From the NCBI GenBank assembly GCA_002413385.1, contig DHWW01000161.1, positions 13,297 through 21,987 on the forward strand: DNA of 8,691 nucleotides, in the 5' to 3' direction. Position numbers and translations under genes: made by a program. This DNA comes from Granulicella sp. UBA5172. Lineage in GTDB: Bacteria > Acidobacteriota > Terriglobia > Terriglobales > Acidobacteriaceae. Positions 1 through 4,878 of the stretch are shown here, piece by piece; within the stretch, counting starts at the first letter, position 1; the number at the start of each line of letters is the position of its first letter. The notes under the pieces were generated by a model. That model had not been told where the DNA came from. It saw only the letters and a list, made by a program, of their open reading frames with translations, and did no database searches.

Positions 1-311
1 GCGACTTCGTCGATGACCACGAAGCCGGGGTCTTCGCGGGCGGCTTCGCGGGCGGTGATGGTGAAGGCGGGGATGCCTACGATGGTGACGGTGATGGCTG
101 CTAGGGTGGTGGCGATCGCGATCGCGATGGTGGTGGGACTGGGTGCGAAGGCGTGGGCGGCGGCGTACCAGAGGAGGACGGCGGCGACGGAGCCGTAGGT
201 GCCGGGGCCGGGCTTGAGGTAGCCTGCGCCGAAGAAGGTCGCGACGGTCCAGGCCCAGCGGGTTTTGGGGCCGCGGAGATCGGAGGGCAAGACGCCTGGC
301 TGATGCGCCAC
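1..311 (-). CDS. pgpA: Phosphatidylglycerophosphatase A, N-terminal part (runs off left edge)
   Basis: PgpA dephosphorylates phosphatidylglycerophosphate to phosphatidylglycerol at the inner membrane, the last step of PG synthesis. About 103 residues are visible. After a short N-terminus comes ATFFGAGYLKPGPGTYGS (about residues 24-41), the family's conserved first motif. Two hydrophobic stretches follow (about 42-55 and 63-86), then DPGFVVIDEV (about 94-103), the acidic DP..VIDE motif expected at the active site. The C-terminal part lies outside the window. I chose the GTG at 311-309, which overlaps the yacG stop as TAGTG with a GGAAG-like ribosome site just upstream. An in-frame GTG at 323-321 is an alternative. 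The tight overlap with yacG suggests one transcript. The family is confident; the exact start is not. Confidence 0.88.
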   Translation of the reverse strand, partial: MAHQPGVLPSDLRGPKTRWAWTVATFFGAGYLKPGPGTYGSVAAVLLWYAAAHAFAPSPTTIAIAIATTLAAITVTIVGIPAFTITAREAAREDPGFVVIDEV

Positions 312-526
312 TAGTTCTTCCACTGTTTGGTGGGGTGCTGCTGCTGCTGGGCGTGGTCGAGGTCTTCGAGGAGGTCGGGGTCGAGGAGGGGGGAGGAGAT
401 TTTGTAGTCGCCGGAGGCCCACTTGCCGAGGTCGATGGTGCGGCAGCGCTCGGAGCAGAAGGGGACTTCGGGGTGGTCGAGGGGGACTGGCTTGCGGCAG
501 ATGGGGCAGTGGAGGATTTTAGTCAT
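311..526 (-). CDS. yacG: YacG-family zinc protein (DNA gyrase inhibitor family)
   Basis: This small zinc-binding protein has about 71 residues from the ATG at 526-524. The sequence shows CPIC near the N-terminus and CSERC about 14 residues later, giving the Cx2C...Cx3C zinc knuckle of YacG. IDLGKWASGDYKI follows and matches the family's second conserved block. The tail is short, acidic and Gln-rich. In Escherichia coli YacG binds GyrB and inhibits gyrase; whether this copy does so is inference. A TTG at 538-536 would add four residues (through to the ATG) and cannot be excluded, since neither start has a clear Shine-Dalgarno site. The gene lies 13 nt downstream of hicB and overlaps the pgpA start, so it is probably read from the same minus-strand transcript. 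Confidence 0.87.
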   Translation of the reverse strand: MTKILHCPICRKPVPLDHPEVPFCSERCRTIDLGKWASGDYKISSPLLDPDLLEDLDHAQQQQHPTKQWKN

Positions 527-539
527 GATGTTATACAAG

Positions 540-881
540 TCAGGCCGATTTGGTTAGATACTCATCGAGCGCATCGTTGATGACGGTGTTGAGTTTGCGG
601 TCGTTCTTTTCGGCGAATAGGGCTGCGCGGGTGTGGAGGTCTTCACGGAGGCGGACGTTGAGACTGCCCTTGAAGGGCTTGTTGGGTGTCTTGCCTCGCG
701 CTTTGCAGAACTCTAGATATTCGTCGATGGCGTCGCGGAAGTTTTTCTCCAACTCACGAACGCTCTTGCCTCCGAAGCTGATCATGTCGCGGATGCCGAT
801 GACGCGCCCGTGCAGCATCTTGTCCTCTGCACTGTACTCAACCGAACCATCATAGCCGCGATGCTGGAGTGTTGCGCTCAT
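540..881 (-). CDS. hicB: HicB-family antitoxin
   Basis: This is the antitoxin of a type II HicAB pair, expected to neutralise HicA and repress its own operon. The protein has 113 residues. Its N-terminal part (about 10-60) has the HicB fold pattern, including HGRVIGIRDMISFGGKSV and a helix around ELEKNFRDAIDEYLEFCK. The C-terminal part (about 70-110, beginning FKGSLNVRLREDLH) has the strand-helix-helix pattern of a ribbon-helix-helix DNA-binding domain. Its ATG overlaps the hicA stop by four bases (ATGA), so the two are translationally coupled, toxin gene first as is usual for hicAB. The coding region is clearly less GC-rich than rimO and pgpA on either side, which suggests acquisition by transfer. 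The gene is intact and a functional antitoxin is plausible. Confidence 0.9.
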   Translation of the reverse strand: MSATLQHRGYDGSVEYSAEDKMLHGRVIGIRDMISFGGKSVRELEKNFRDAIDEYLEFCKARGKTPNKPFKGSLNVRLREDLHTRAALFAEKNDRKLNTVINDALDEYLTKSA

Positions 882-1129
882 TTGACGAATCCTTCCCTTT
901 CAAGAAGAGCGATTGTGTCACGCACCTGATATGGCTTTAGTACCTTGGACGGGTGAGGTTCATGGATAAAGAGCACAGCTTGCGTCTCTTCATGAATGAA
1001 TTTGCGACTCGAACCCGACGACTTTTCTATATCGAATCCGAGCGCGGTCATGAGAGACACTAGCTCAGACCAGGTAAAGTCCTTTGGTTTTGACAGTAGA
1101 CGATAATAGAGCTTTTCTTGCTTTGACAC
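878..1129 (-). CDS. hicA: HicA-family mRNA interferase toxin
   Basis: HicA toxins are small dsRBD-like proteins that cleave mRNA and arrest growth until bound by HicB. This 83-residue protein starts with MSKQEKLYYRLLSKPKDFTW. It has SELVSLMTALGF, a helix that packs in the dsRBD fold, then GSSRKFIH (about 39-46) and FIHEPHPSKVLKPYQVRD (about 54-71), the HPHP-like C-terminal motif. The common GSHH form of the catalytic loop is GSSR here, with His at 46, 56 and 59. GSxRKF variants are common in this subfamily, so I do not read it as inactive. The start is the GTG at 1129-1127, preceded by GGAGG at 1140-1136 with a 6-nt spacer. No convincing -10 element is visible upstream. Confidence 0.9.
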   Translation of the reverse strand: MSKQEKLYYRLLSKPKDFTWSELVSLMTALGFDIEKSSGSSRKFIHEETQAVLFIHEPHPSKVLKPYQVRDTIALLEREGFVK

Positions 1130-1130
1130 C

Positions 1131-1140
1131 GGAGGCCTCC
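1131..1140 (-). promoter_or_regulatory. hicA ribosome-binding site inside a 10-bp palindrome
   Basis: GGAGGCCTCC is a perfect 10-bp palindrome. Read on the minus strand its first half, GGAGG, is an ideal Shine-Dalgarno site 6 nt before the GTG of hicA, and this fixes that start. The second half is the exact complement of the Shine-Dalgarno, so the palindrome could also serve in protein binding or RNA pairing. That second role is speculation. Confidence 0.7.
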
Positions 1141-1192
1141 ATTGGGATGGTTGTAGTTCATATTGTTGATCTCCCGGTCAAATAAGAAAGGT

Positions 1193-1210
1193 GTAACTAA
1201 AAACAGTTAC
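1193..1210. repeat. Inverted repeat upstream of hicAB, possible operator
   Basis: GTAACT and AGTTAC form a perfect 6-bp inverted repeat with a 6-nt A-rich centre. It lies between the end of rimO and the hicA start, about 64-81 nt upstream of the GTG. HicB-type antitoxins commonly bind inverted repeats in their own promoter, so this is the best operator candidate visible. It could equally be the remnant of a weak rimO terminator, although no T-run follows on the minus strand. Confidence 0.4.
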
Positions 1211-1231
1211 AGAATACCATGAGGGTTGGAA

Positions 1232-2023
1232 TTAATCCAGGATGCGGGCGACTACGTCGTAGTCGTGGGATTCGGTGATTTGGGCGCGGTAGAAGGTGCC
1301 GGGGACGAGGGCTTCGTGGGGGCCGAAATCGTTGATGAGGATCTTGCCGTCGATCTCGGGGGCCTGGTCGAGGGAGCGGCCTTGCCAGAGGAGTTCGGTC
1401 TCTTCGGATTCGCCTTCGACGAGGATGTCCAGCTCGCGGCCGATCCATTGCTTGCGGGCCTTCTTGCTGATGCGTTGCTGCAGCTTCATCAGCTTGCGGC
1501 GGCGGGATTCGATGGTGCGCTTGGGGACTTTCTGGTCGAGGTCGAAGGCTCCGGCTCCTTCTTCGTCGGAGTAGGAGAAGACGCCTAGCCAGTCGATTTT
1601 TGCTGCGGTGATGAAGGCGCAGAGTTCTTCGAAGTCCTGCTCGGTTTCGCCGGGGAAGCCGACGATGAAACTGGTGCGGAGGACCAGGCCGGGGACGGTC
1701 TTGCGGGCCTTCGCGATGATTTCGAGGAAGCGGTCGGAGGTTCCTCCGCGCTTCATGCGGCGGAGGACGTTGGCGCTGGCGTGTTGCAGCGGGACGTCTA
1801 GATATTTGGCGATGGTGTCGTGCTTTGCGATGGATTCCAAAAGCCGCGTGGTGATCTTGTTGGGGTAGGCGTAGAGGAAGCGGAGCCACTTCAGGCCTTC
1901 CAATGGAGCGAGGGCGTCGAGGAGGTCGGCTAGTTCGGGTCTGCGCAACTGCGCGTCGGGCGGGAGGGTTGTGGCGGTGTTGGCACCCTCTATCCCACCC
2001 ATGTCGCGATGAGACCGCGCCAT
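1232..2023 (-). CDS. rimO: Ribosomal protein S12 methylthiotransferase RimO, 5'-truncated
   Basis: RimO is a radical-SAM enzyme that methylthiolates an aspartate of ribosomal protein S12. Only the second half is present. WLRFLYAYPNKIT, KYLDVPLQHAS, LRRMKRGG and TSFIVGFPGETEQDF (about 47-131) belong to the radical-SAM barrel. FSYSDEEGAGA (about 149-159) favours RimO over MiaB, and about 193-262 is the C-terminal TRAM domain. The N-terminal UPF0004 domain and the CxxxCxxC cluster motif are absent, so this product could not be catalytic. The frame is open only to position 2104, where it meets the stop of the upstream gene. RimO-like sequence begins right after a REP-like palindrome (1994-2030), and the ATG at 2023 lies inside that palindrome, so the start is nominal. 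This is either a real deletion or pseudogene, or an assembly misjoin at a repeat. Confidence 0.85.
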   Translation of the reverse strand: MARSHRDMGGIEGANTATTLPPDAQLRRPELADLLDALAPLEGLKWLRFLYAYPNKITTRLLESIAKHDTIAKYLDVPLQHASANVLRRMKRGGTSDRFLEIIAKARKTVPGLVLRTSFIVGFPGETEQDFEELCAFITAAKIDWLGVFSYSDEEGAGAFDLDQKVPKRTIESRRRKLMKLQQRISKKARKQWIGRELDILVEGESEETELLWQGRSLDQAPEIDGKILINDFGPHEALVPGTFYRAQITESHDYDVVARILD

Positions 2024-2039
2024 GAATGGGGCACCCGGG
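1994..2039. repeat. REP-like palindromic element (copy A)
   Basis: An imperfect hairpin pairs 1994-2003 with 2021-2030 (two adjacent mismatches), with an inner CGCG/CGCG stem (2005-2008 and 2016-2019) around a 7-nt loop. ATGGGGCACCCGG at 2026-2038 continues from the stem and is identical over 13 bases to 3033-3045 in the second copy. The element sits exactly where recognisable rimO sequence stops. Similar GGGTGCCCCAT palindromes occur, to my recollection, in many acidobacterial intergenic regions; the copy number was not checked. Confidence 0.65.
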
Positions 2040-2104
2040 TCCTGCGGTCCTGCGCGGACGGCGGGCGTGGAGGCGTCGGTGGAGGTGGAGGCAGAGGCGA
2101 GCTG

Positions 2105-2795
2105 CTAGTTGTCGGGGGTGTCGTTGTCGTCTTCGATGAGGGAGACGGTGCCGACGATGGCGTAGGTGACGGGTGGGGCTCCGGTGAGTTGGAGGGTGGC
2201 TCGCATGGGGGAGCGTTGCCATACGGCGGGGACGCAGACGGGGCGGGCGGGAGCGGGCTGGGGCCAGGGGGCGAGGATTTTCCGGACGATGGGTTTGCGG
2301 GCGCCCAGTTCGGCGATGATGGCGACGACTCCTCCCTTGGCGGTGGTAGAGATGCCGCAGTAGGCGGCGTAGTCGCGGAACCAGACGAGGTCGGAGATTT
2401 GGGGGTCGTAGTCGGGGAGATGGAGGGCGGTGATGTGGCCGGTGGCGCGGTCGACCATGAGCCAGGAGCCGGGTTGCCAGGTCCAGCGGGGAGGATTCGG
2501 GGGGGAGGGAGTCGTTGATGCGGAGGGCTCGGCGGACGACGAAGGTGCGGTCGGTGACGTCGTGGACTTCACCGAGGGTCCACTCTTTTTGGGCTCCGTC
2601 GACGACGAGGGGGCGGATGCGGAGGGTGGAGGAGTCCTCGGATTTGCTGTCGGGGGTGGATTCGGGAGGGGTGTAGGGGACCTTGCGGGCGGGGCCGAGA
2701 GTGACGCTGTGGACTTTGGGGGGCTTGGCGGAGGCGGGGAGCGCGCAGGCGAGGACGAAGAGCAGTGGCACTAGAGCCGGGCGAAGGGTCTGCAT
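2105..2795 (-). CDS. Predicted secreted protein of unknown function, frameshifted
   Basis: I do not recognise this family. The start is the ATG at 2795-2793. It opens a classic signal peptide, MQTLRPALVPLLFVLACALP followed by ASA, with a likely signal peptidase I cut after ASA, so the product should be exported. The mature N-terminal part (about 27-100) includes RPLVVDGAQKEWTLGEVHDV and DRTFVVRRALRIND. The reading frame then breaks in a run of seven G (plus strand 2499-2505). Removing one G joins it to RWTWQPGSWLMVDRATGHIT and on to EDDNDTPDN and the TAG at 2107-2105, giving a protein of about 229 residues. The junction residues make sense only in that joined frame. No Shine-Dalgarno is visible. 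The stop lies in the same frame as the truncated rimO immediately downstream. Confidence 0.65.
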
Positions 2796-2825
2796 GGGGG
2801 AAGGGTAGCAGATAGGGCAGGGATT

Positions 2826-2976
2826 AGGGATTAGCACTGCCGTTGTGCTTTCCTCGTATCGTGCACAAGCGACAAATGCCCGGGCCTGAAGGCCCTGTAG
2901 CTCGGTAGATTCGAGCTCATTCCGGGGGTTGAAGCCTCGGGCTCCCTCCGGGATCGGCCGTCTATAGCTGTAGACG
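2826..2976. repeat. Mosaic of short palindromes in the divergent intergenic region
   Basis: This non-coding stretch contains several small inverted repeats: GGGCC-TGAA-GGCCC at 2882-2895; AGCTCG/CGAGCT at 2899-2904 and 2912-2917 with a 7-nt loop; AGCC-TCG-GGCT near 2932-2942; and CGTCTA/TAGACG at 2959-2976, an 18-bp near-palindrome with one imperfect symmetric pair. It joins the REP-like copy B further right. I see no gene in it. The pattern resembles dispersed intergenic repeat clusters in GC-rich genomes, and no function can be assigned. Confidence 0.5.
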
Positions 2977-3004
2977 AGGGCGTGTGGCGGTGGGGGACGA
3001 GTTC

Positions 3005-3052
3005 TGTGGAACCCACATCTCAGAGGCGAGATATGGGGCACCCGGCACCCGG
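3005..3052. repeat. REP-like palindromic element (copy B)
   Basis: CCCACATCTC (3012-3021) pairs with GAGATATGGG (3028-3037) across a 6-nt loop with a single mismatch. ATGGGGCACCCGG at 3033-3045 is shared exactly with copy A. The GGCACCC unit is then repeated (3037-3043 and 3045-3051). Both copies have the same orientation relative to the window and flank the stretch 2040-3010, which contains the secreted-protein gene. Confidence 0.65.
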
Positions 3053-3093
3053 GTTAGGGGGGAGGGGATTGTTGATTGGTGGAGTTGGAAGTT

Positions 3094-3122
3094 TTCCAAA
3101 ACCGGAAGATTTAGGGTAGACT
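3094..3122 (+). promoter_or_regulatory. Candidate promoter for the infA-rplQ operon
   Basis: TAGACT at 3117-3122 is a plausible -10 hexamer, with a weak -35 candidate (TTCCAA, 3094-3099) 17 nt upstream. The latter is the right arm of a perfect TTGGAA-GTT-TTCCAA palindrome at 3085-3099, which could be an operator. Some promoter must lie between the divergent minus-strand gene and infA, and this is the best match I see. It implies a leader of about 150 nt. The assignment is tentative. Confidence 0.3.
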
Positions 3123-3272
3123 CGTAGACGGTGCGTGTACCTTCCGCCGTCTTCGCCTGTCTGTCTGGTTGATACTTTGCCGGGTGGAGTGGATGGAGAC
3201 TATCAGAAGCCCACGAAACAGGTTTGAGGGTAAGCAGATGGGGTTTTGCGTCGAGAGGCGCGGACTCTATCG

Positions 3273-3278
3273 AAGGAG
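3273..3278 (+). promoter_or_regulatory. Ribosome-binding site that sets the infA TTG start
   Basis: AAGGAG lies 5 nt before the TTG at 3284-3286. Starting there gives exactly the 72-residue length of IF-1 and an N-terminus M-SKEDAIEV that matches the family. The upstream in-frame start at 3224 has no such site and would add 20 residues unlike IF-1. Confidence 0.8.
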
Positions 3279-3283
3279 ACTGT

Positions 3284-3502
3284 TTGTCGAAGGAAGATGC
3301 AATTGAAGTGATGGCGGTGGTCGTCGAGACGCTGCCGAATGCGTTGTTCAAGGTAGAGCTCGAAAACAAGCACCAGGTGCTGGCGCACGTTTCGGGCAGA
3401 ATGCGCAAGAACTTCATCCGCATCCTCCCCGGCGATCGGGTTGCCATCGAGCTTAGCCCGTACGACTTGAACCGCGGTCGTATTGTTTATCGCTACAAGT
3501 AG
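3284..3502 (+). CDS. infA: Translation initiation factor IF-1
   Basis: IF-1 binds the ribosomal A site of the 30S subunit during initiation and assists IF-2 and IF-3. The 72-residue product is a single S1/OB-fold domain. It has [19 protein letters not shown] near the N-terminus, then [20 protein letters not shown] and [20 protein letters not shown] at the end, all near-invariant IF-1 blocks. The start codon is TTG, supported by the AAGGAG site and by the family's fixed length. The gene opens the alpha operon here, 138 nt before rpmJ. The gene upstream is divergent, so transcription probably begins in the 3057-3283 leader. A TTG start on a highly expressed essential gene may lower its translation relative to the ATG-initiated ribosomal proteins; that is inference. 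Confidence 0.97.
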   Translation: MSKEDAIEVMAVVVETLPNALFKVELENKHQVLAHVSGRMRKNFIRILPGDRVAIELSPYDLNRGRIVYRYK

Positions 3503-3525
3503 GCGAGAGACGAAAAAGGCAGCCT

Positions 3526-3611
3526 CTAGCTTTTAGCTTCTAGCTTCCAGCTAAGGACGACAAACGATAGAGAGTTTACGTAGCAGCCTTTGCCTTTAGC
3601 TAGAAGCTAAA
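3526..3611. repeat. Heptad tandem repeat and 13-bp inverted repeat between infA and rpmJ
   Basis: Four consecutive 7-bp units, CTAGCTT, TTAGCTT, CTAGCTT and CCAGCTA, occupy 3526-3553. TTTAGCTTCTAGC at 3532-3544 is the perfect reverse complement of GCTAGAAGCTAAA at 3599-3611, so the infA-rpmJ RNA can form a 13-bp stem around a 54-nt loop. It ends 18 nt before the rpmJ Shine-Dalgarno. No T-run follows, so it is not a classical terminator. Confidence 0.75.
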
Positions 3612-3640
3612 TGCGAAGGACTAGAAGTTGAGGAGTTGTT

Positions 3641-3754
3641 ATGAAGGTTCGTGCATCAGTAAAAGCTATTTGCGACAAGTGCAAGGTGATCCACCGCAAG
3701 GGGATCGTTCGCGTGATTTGCGAGAATGCCAAGCACAAGCAGCGCCAGGGTTAA
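3641..3754 (+). CDS. rpmJ: 50S ribosomal protein L36
   Basis: L36 is the smallest 50S protein and helps stabilise 23S rRNA. The product has 37 residues, [20 protein letters not shown] through to KHKQRQG. It is the zinc-binding form of L36, with Cys11, Cys14, Cys27 and His32 in the expected C-x2-C...C-x4-H ribbon. GAGGAG at 3630-3635 lies 5 nt before the ATG. The gene follows infA, as is common in bacteria, and is followed by a 174-nt gap before rpsM. Nothing in the sequence suggests damage. The identification is close to certain despite the small size. Confidence 0.97.
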   Translation: MKVRASVKAICDKCKVIHRKGIVRVICENAKHKQRQG

Positions 3755-3928
3755 GAGGCTTGGCATTTACGTGGCCCCACCGGGCGAGTTCGCCGAAGTC
3801 AAGGCGTGCGATGAACCCGGAGGAGACAGTAGCTGGAAGTTGAACTACCGACTACCAACTGCAAGGTCAGCCGCACAACGTTAACCCCGCTTTCGAGCGA
3901 CGCTCAAAGCCCAACCGAAAGGCACACC
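3755..3928 (+). other. rpmJ-rpsM intergenic leader, no gene seen
   Basis: This 174-nt gap is non-coding as far as I can see. It contains a small palindrome GGCGA-GT-TCGCC (3783-3794) and a short-word repeat (3828-3862) in which AGTTG (3838-3842) pairs with CAACT (3856-3860). In E. coli, S4 represses the alpha operon by binding a pseudoknot in the rpsM leader. This gap is where such a site would lie, but I cannot confirm a pseudoknot. It ends with GAAAGG (3917-3922), the probable rpsM ribosome site. Confidence 0.35.
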
Positions 3929-4309
3929 ATGGCCCGTATTGCCGGCGTCGACCTGCCAGGAAACAAGCAGGCTCGTATCGCCCTCACGTATATCTATGGC
4001 ATCGGGGATCCCCGCGCCAAGAAGATTTTAGAGAAGGCTGGGATTGACCCCCTGGCGAAGATGGCTACCCTCGATGAGGACCAGCTTAACAAGATTCGTC
4101 AGGTCATCGAAGCAGAAGGCGGTATTGAGGGAGATCTTCGCAAGGAGATTTCGCTCAACATCAAGCGCCTGATCGAGATTCAGTCCTACCGTGGCCTTCG
4201 CCACCGCCGCAGCCTTCCGGTTCGCGGACAGCGTACCCACACTAACGCTCGTACTCGTAAAGGTCCTCGTAAGGGAACCGTTGCCGGTAAGAAGAAAGCG
4301 ACGAAGTAA
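3929..4309 (+). CDS. rpsM: 30S ribosomal protein S13
   Basis: S13 sits in the 30S head and contacts the 50S subunit and P-site tRNA. The 126-residue product begins [20 protein letters not shown] and continues with [20 protein letters not shown], the helix-two-turn-helix region of the family. [20 protein letters not shown] (about 92-111) is the RNA-binding hallmark, and the Lys/Arg-rich tail ends KKKATK. Length is normal. The ATG is preceded by GAAAGG. Only three bases separate its stop from rpsK, so the two are almost certainly coupled. Confidence 0.98.
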   Translation: MARIAGVDLPGNKQARIALTYIYGIGDPRAKKILEKAGIDPLAKMATLDEDQLNKIRQVIEAEGGIEGDLRKEISLNIKRLIEIQSYRGLRHRRSLPVRGQRTHTNARTRKGPRKGTVAGKKKATK

Positions 4310-4312
4310 CCC

Positions 4313-4735
4313 ATGGCAAAGTCACAGAATAAGGGTACCGGCGCGAAGGTCGGCAAGAATAAGAAGTTCAAGAAACGCGAACGCAAGAATGTTCCGTTTG
4401 GTCTGGTGTTTATCCAGGCTACGTTCAACAACACGATCGTGACGATCACGGACCAGCAGGGCAATACGCTGAGCTGGAAGAGCTCGGGTTCGCTGGGCTT
4501 CCGCGGATCGCGCAAGGGTACGCCGTTCGCGGCGCAGCAGGCAGCGGTTGGAGCAGCTACGGCGGCTCGTGACCACGGTTTGCGTGCGGTCGACGTGCGG
4601 GTTTCGGGGCCGGGTTCTGGACGTGAGTCCGCGATTCGCGCTCTGGCTGCAGCCGGTATCGATGTGCGGAGCATTCGGGACGTTACGCCGATGCCGCATA
4701 ACGGCTGCCGTCCGCCGAAGCGCCGTCGCGTATAA
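4313..4735 (+). CDS. rpsK: 30S ribosomal protein S11
   Basis: S11 forms part of the 30S platform near the mRNA exit and contacts S21 and 16S rRNA. The 140-residue protein has a Lys-rich N-terminal extension (1-27), then [20 protein letters not shown] and [39 protein letters not shown] follows, and the invariant end is [13 protein letters not shown]. The Asn-Gly pair at about 130-131 is the position reported to become isoaspartate in E. coli S11. It is about ten residues longer than the E. coli protein, mainly at the N-terminus. It starts 3 nt after rpsM and is followed by a 143-nt gap rich in inverted repeats. Confidence 0.98.
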   Translation: MAKSQNKGTGAKVGKNKKFKKRERKNVPFGLVFIQATFNNTIVTITDQQGNTLSWKSSGSLGFRGSRKGTPFAAQQAAVGAATAARDHGLRAVDVRVSGPGSGRESAIRALAAAGIDVRSIRDVTPMPHNGCRPPKRRRV

Positions 4736-4739
4736 GTAC

Positions 4740-4814
4740 GAGTGGTTAGTGATTCGTGGCTCGTGGTTAGTAAAACCGGCTCCGCTCATCACTAACCACT
4801 CACCACTATTTTTT
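4740..4814. repeat. Alternative hairpins between rpsK and rpsD
   Basis: GAGTGGTTAGTGAT (4740-4753) is the perfect reverse complement of ATCACTAACCACTC (4788-4801), giving a 14-bp stem. A second copy of the left word, GTGGTTAGT (4763-4771), can pair instead with ACTAACCAC (4791-4799) in a 9-bp stem, so the two folds exclude each other. A run of six T (4809-4814) follows 8 nt after the arm. The layout resembles an attenuator but may simply be a dispersed repeat. Confidence 0.65.
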
Positions 4815-4878
4815 GGATCGCGATGAAGCGCAGCGTGCGTGTAAAGCGATCGACAACCGAAGTATCTGGAGATAGAAA

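Noticed and set aside
111..128. GCGATCGC-type octamers in tandem, like a dispersed HIP1-style motif or a methylation site cluster.
   Set aside because: They simply encode an Ala-Ile repeat in the pgpA membrane segment, and only one local cluster is seen.
1141..1192. TTGACC (minus strand, 1181-1176) as the -35 of the hicAB promoter.
   Set aside because: No acceptable -10 follows at 16-18 nt, so a promoter could not be placed.
1197..3041. A 614-codon minus-strand open frame covering rimO and the secreted-protein gene.
   Set aside because: Apart from the N-terminal secreted-protein part, it is Arg/Pro/His-rich low-complexity sequence in the wrong frame of rimO, a by-product of GC-rich codons.
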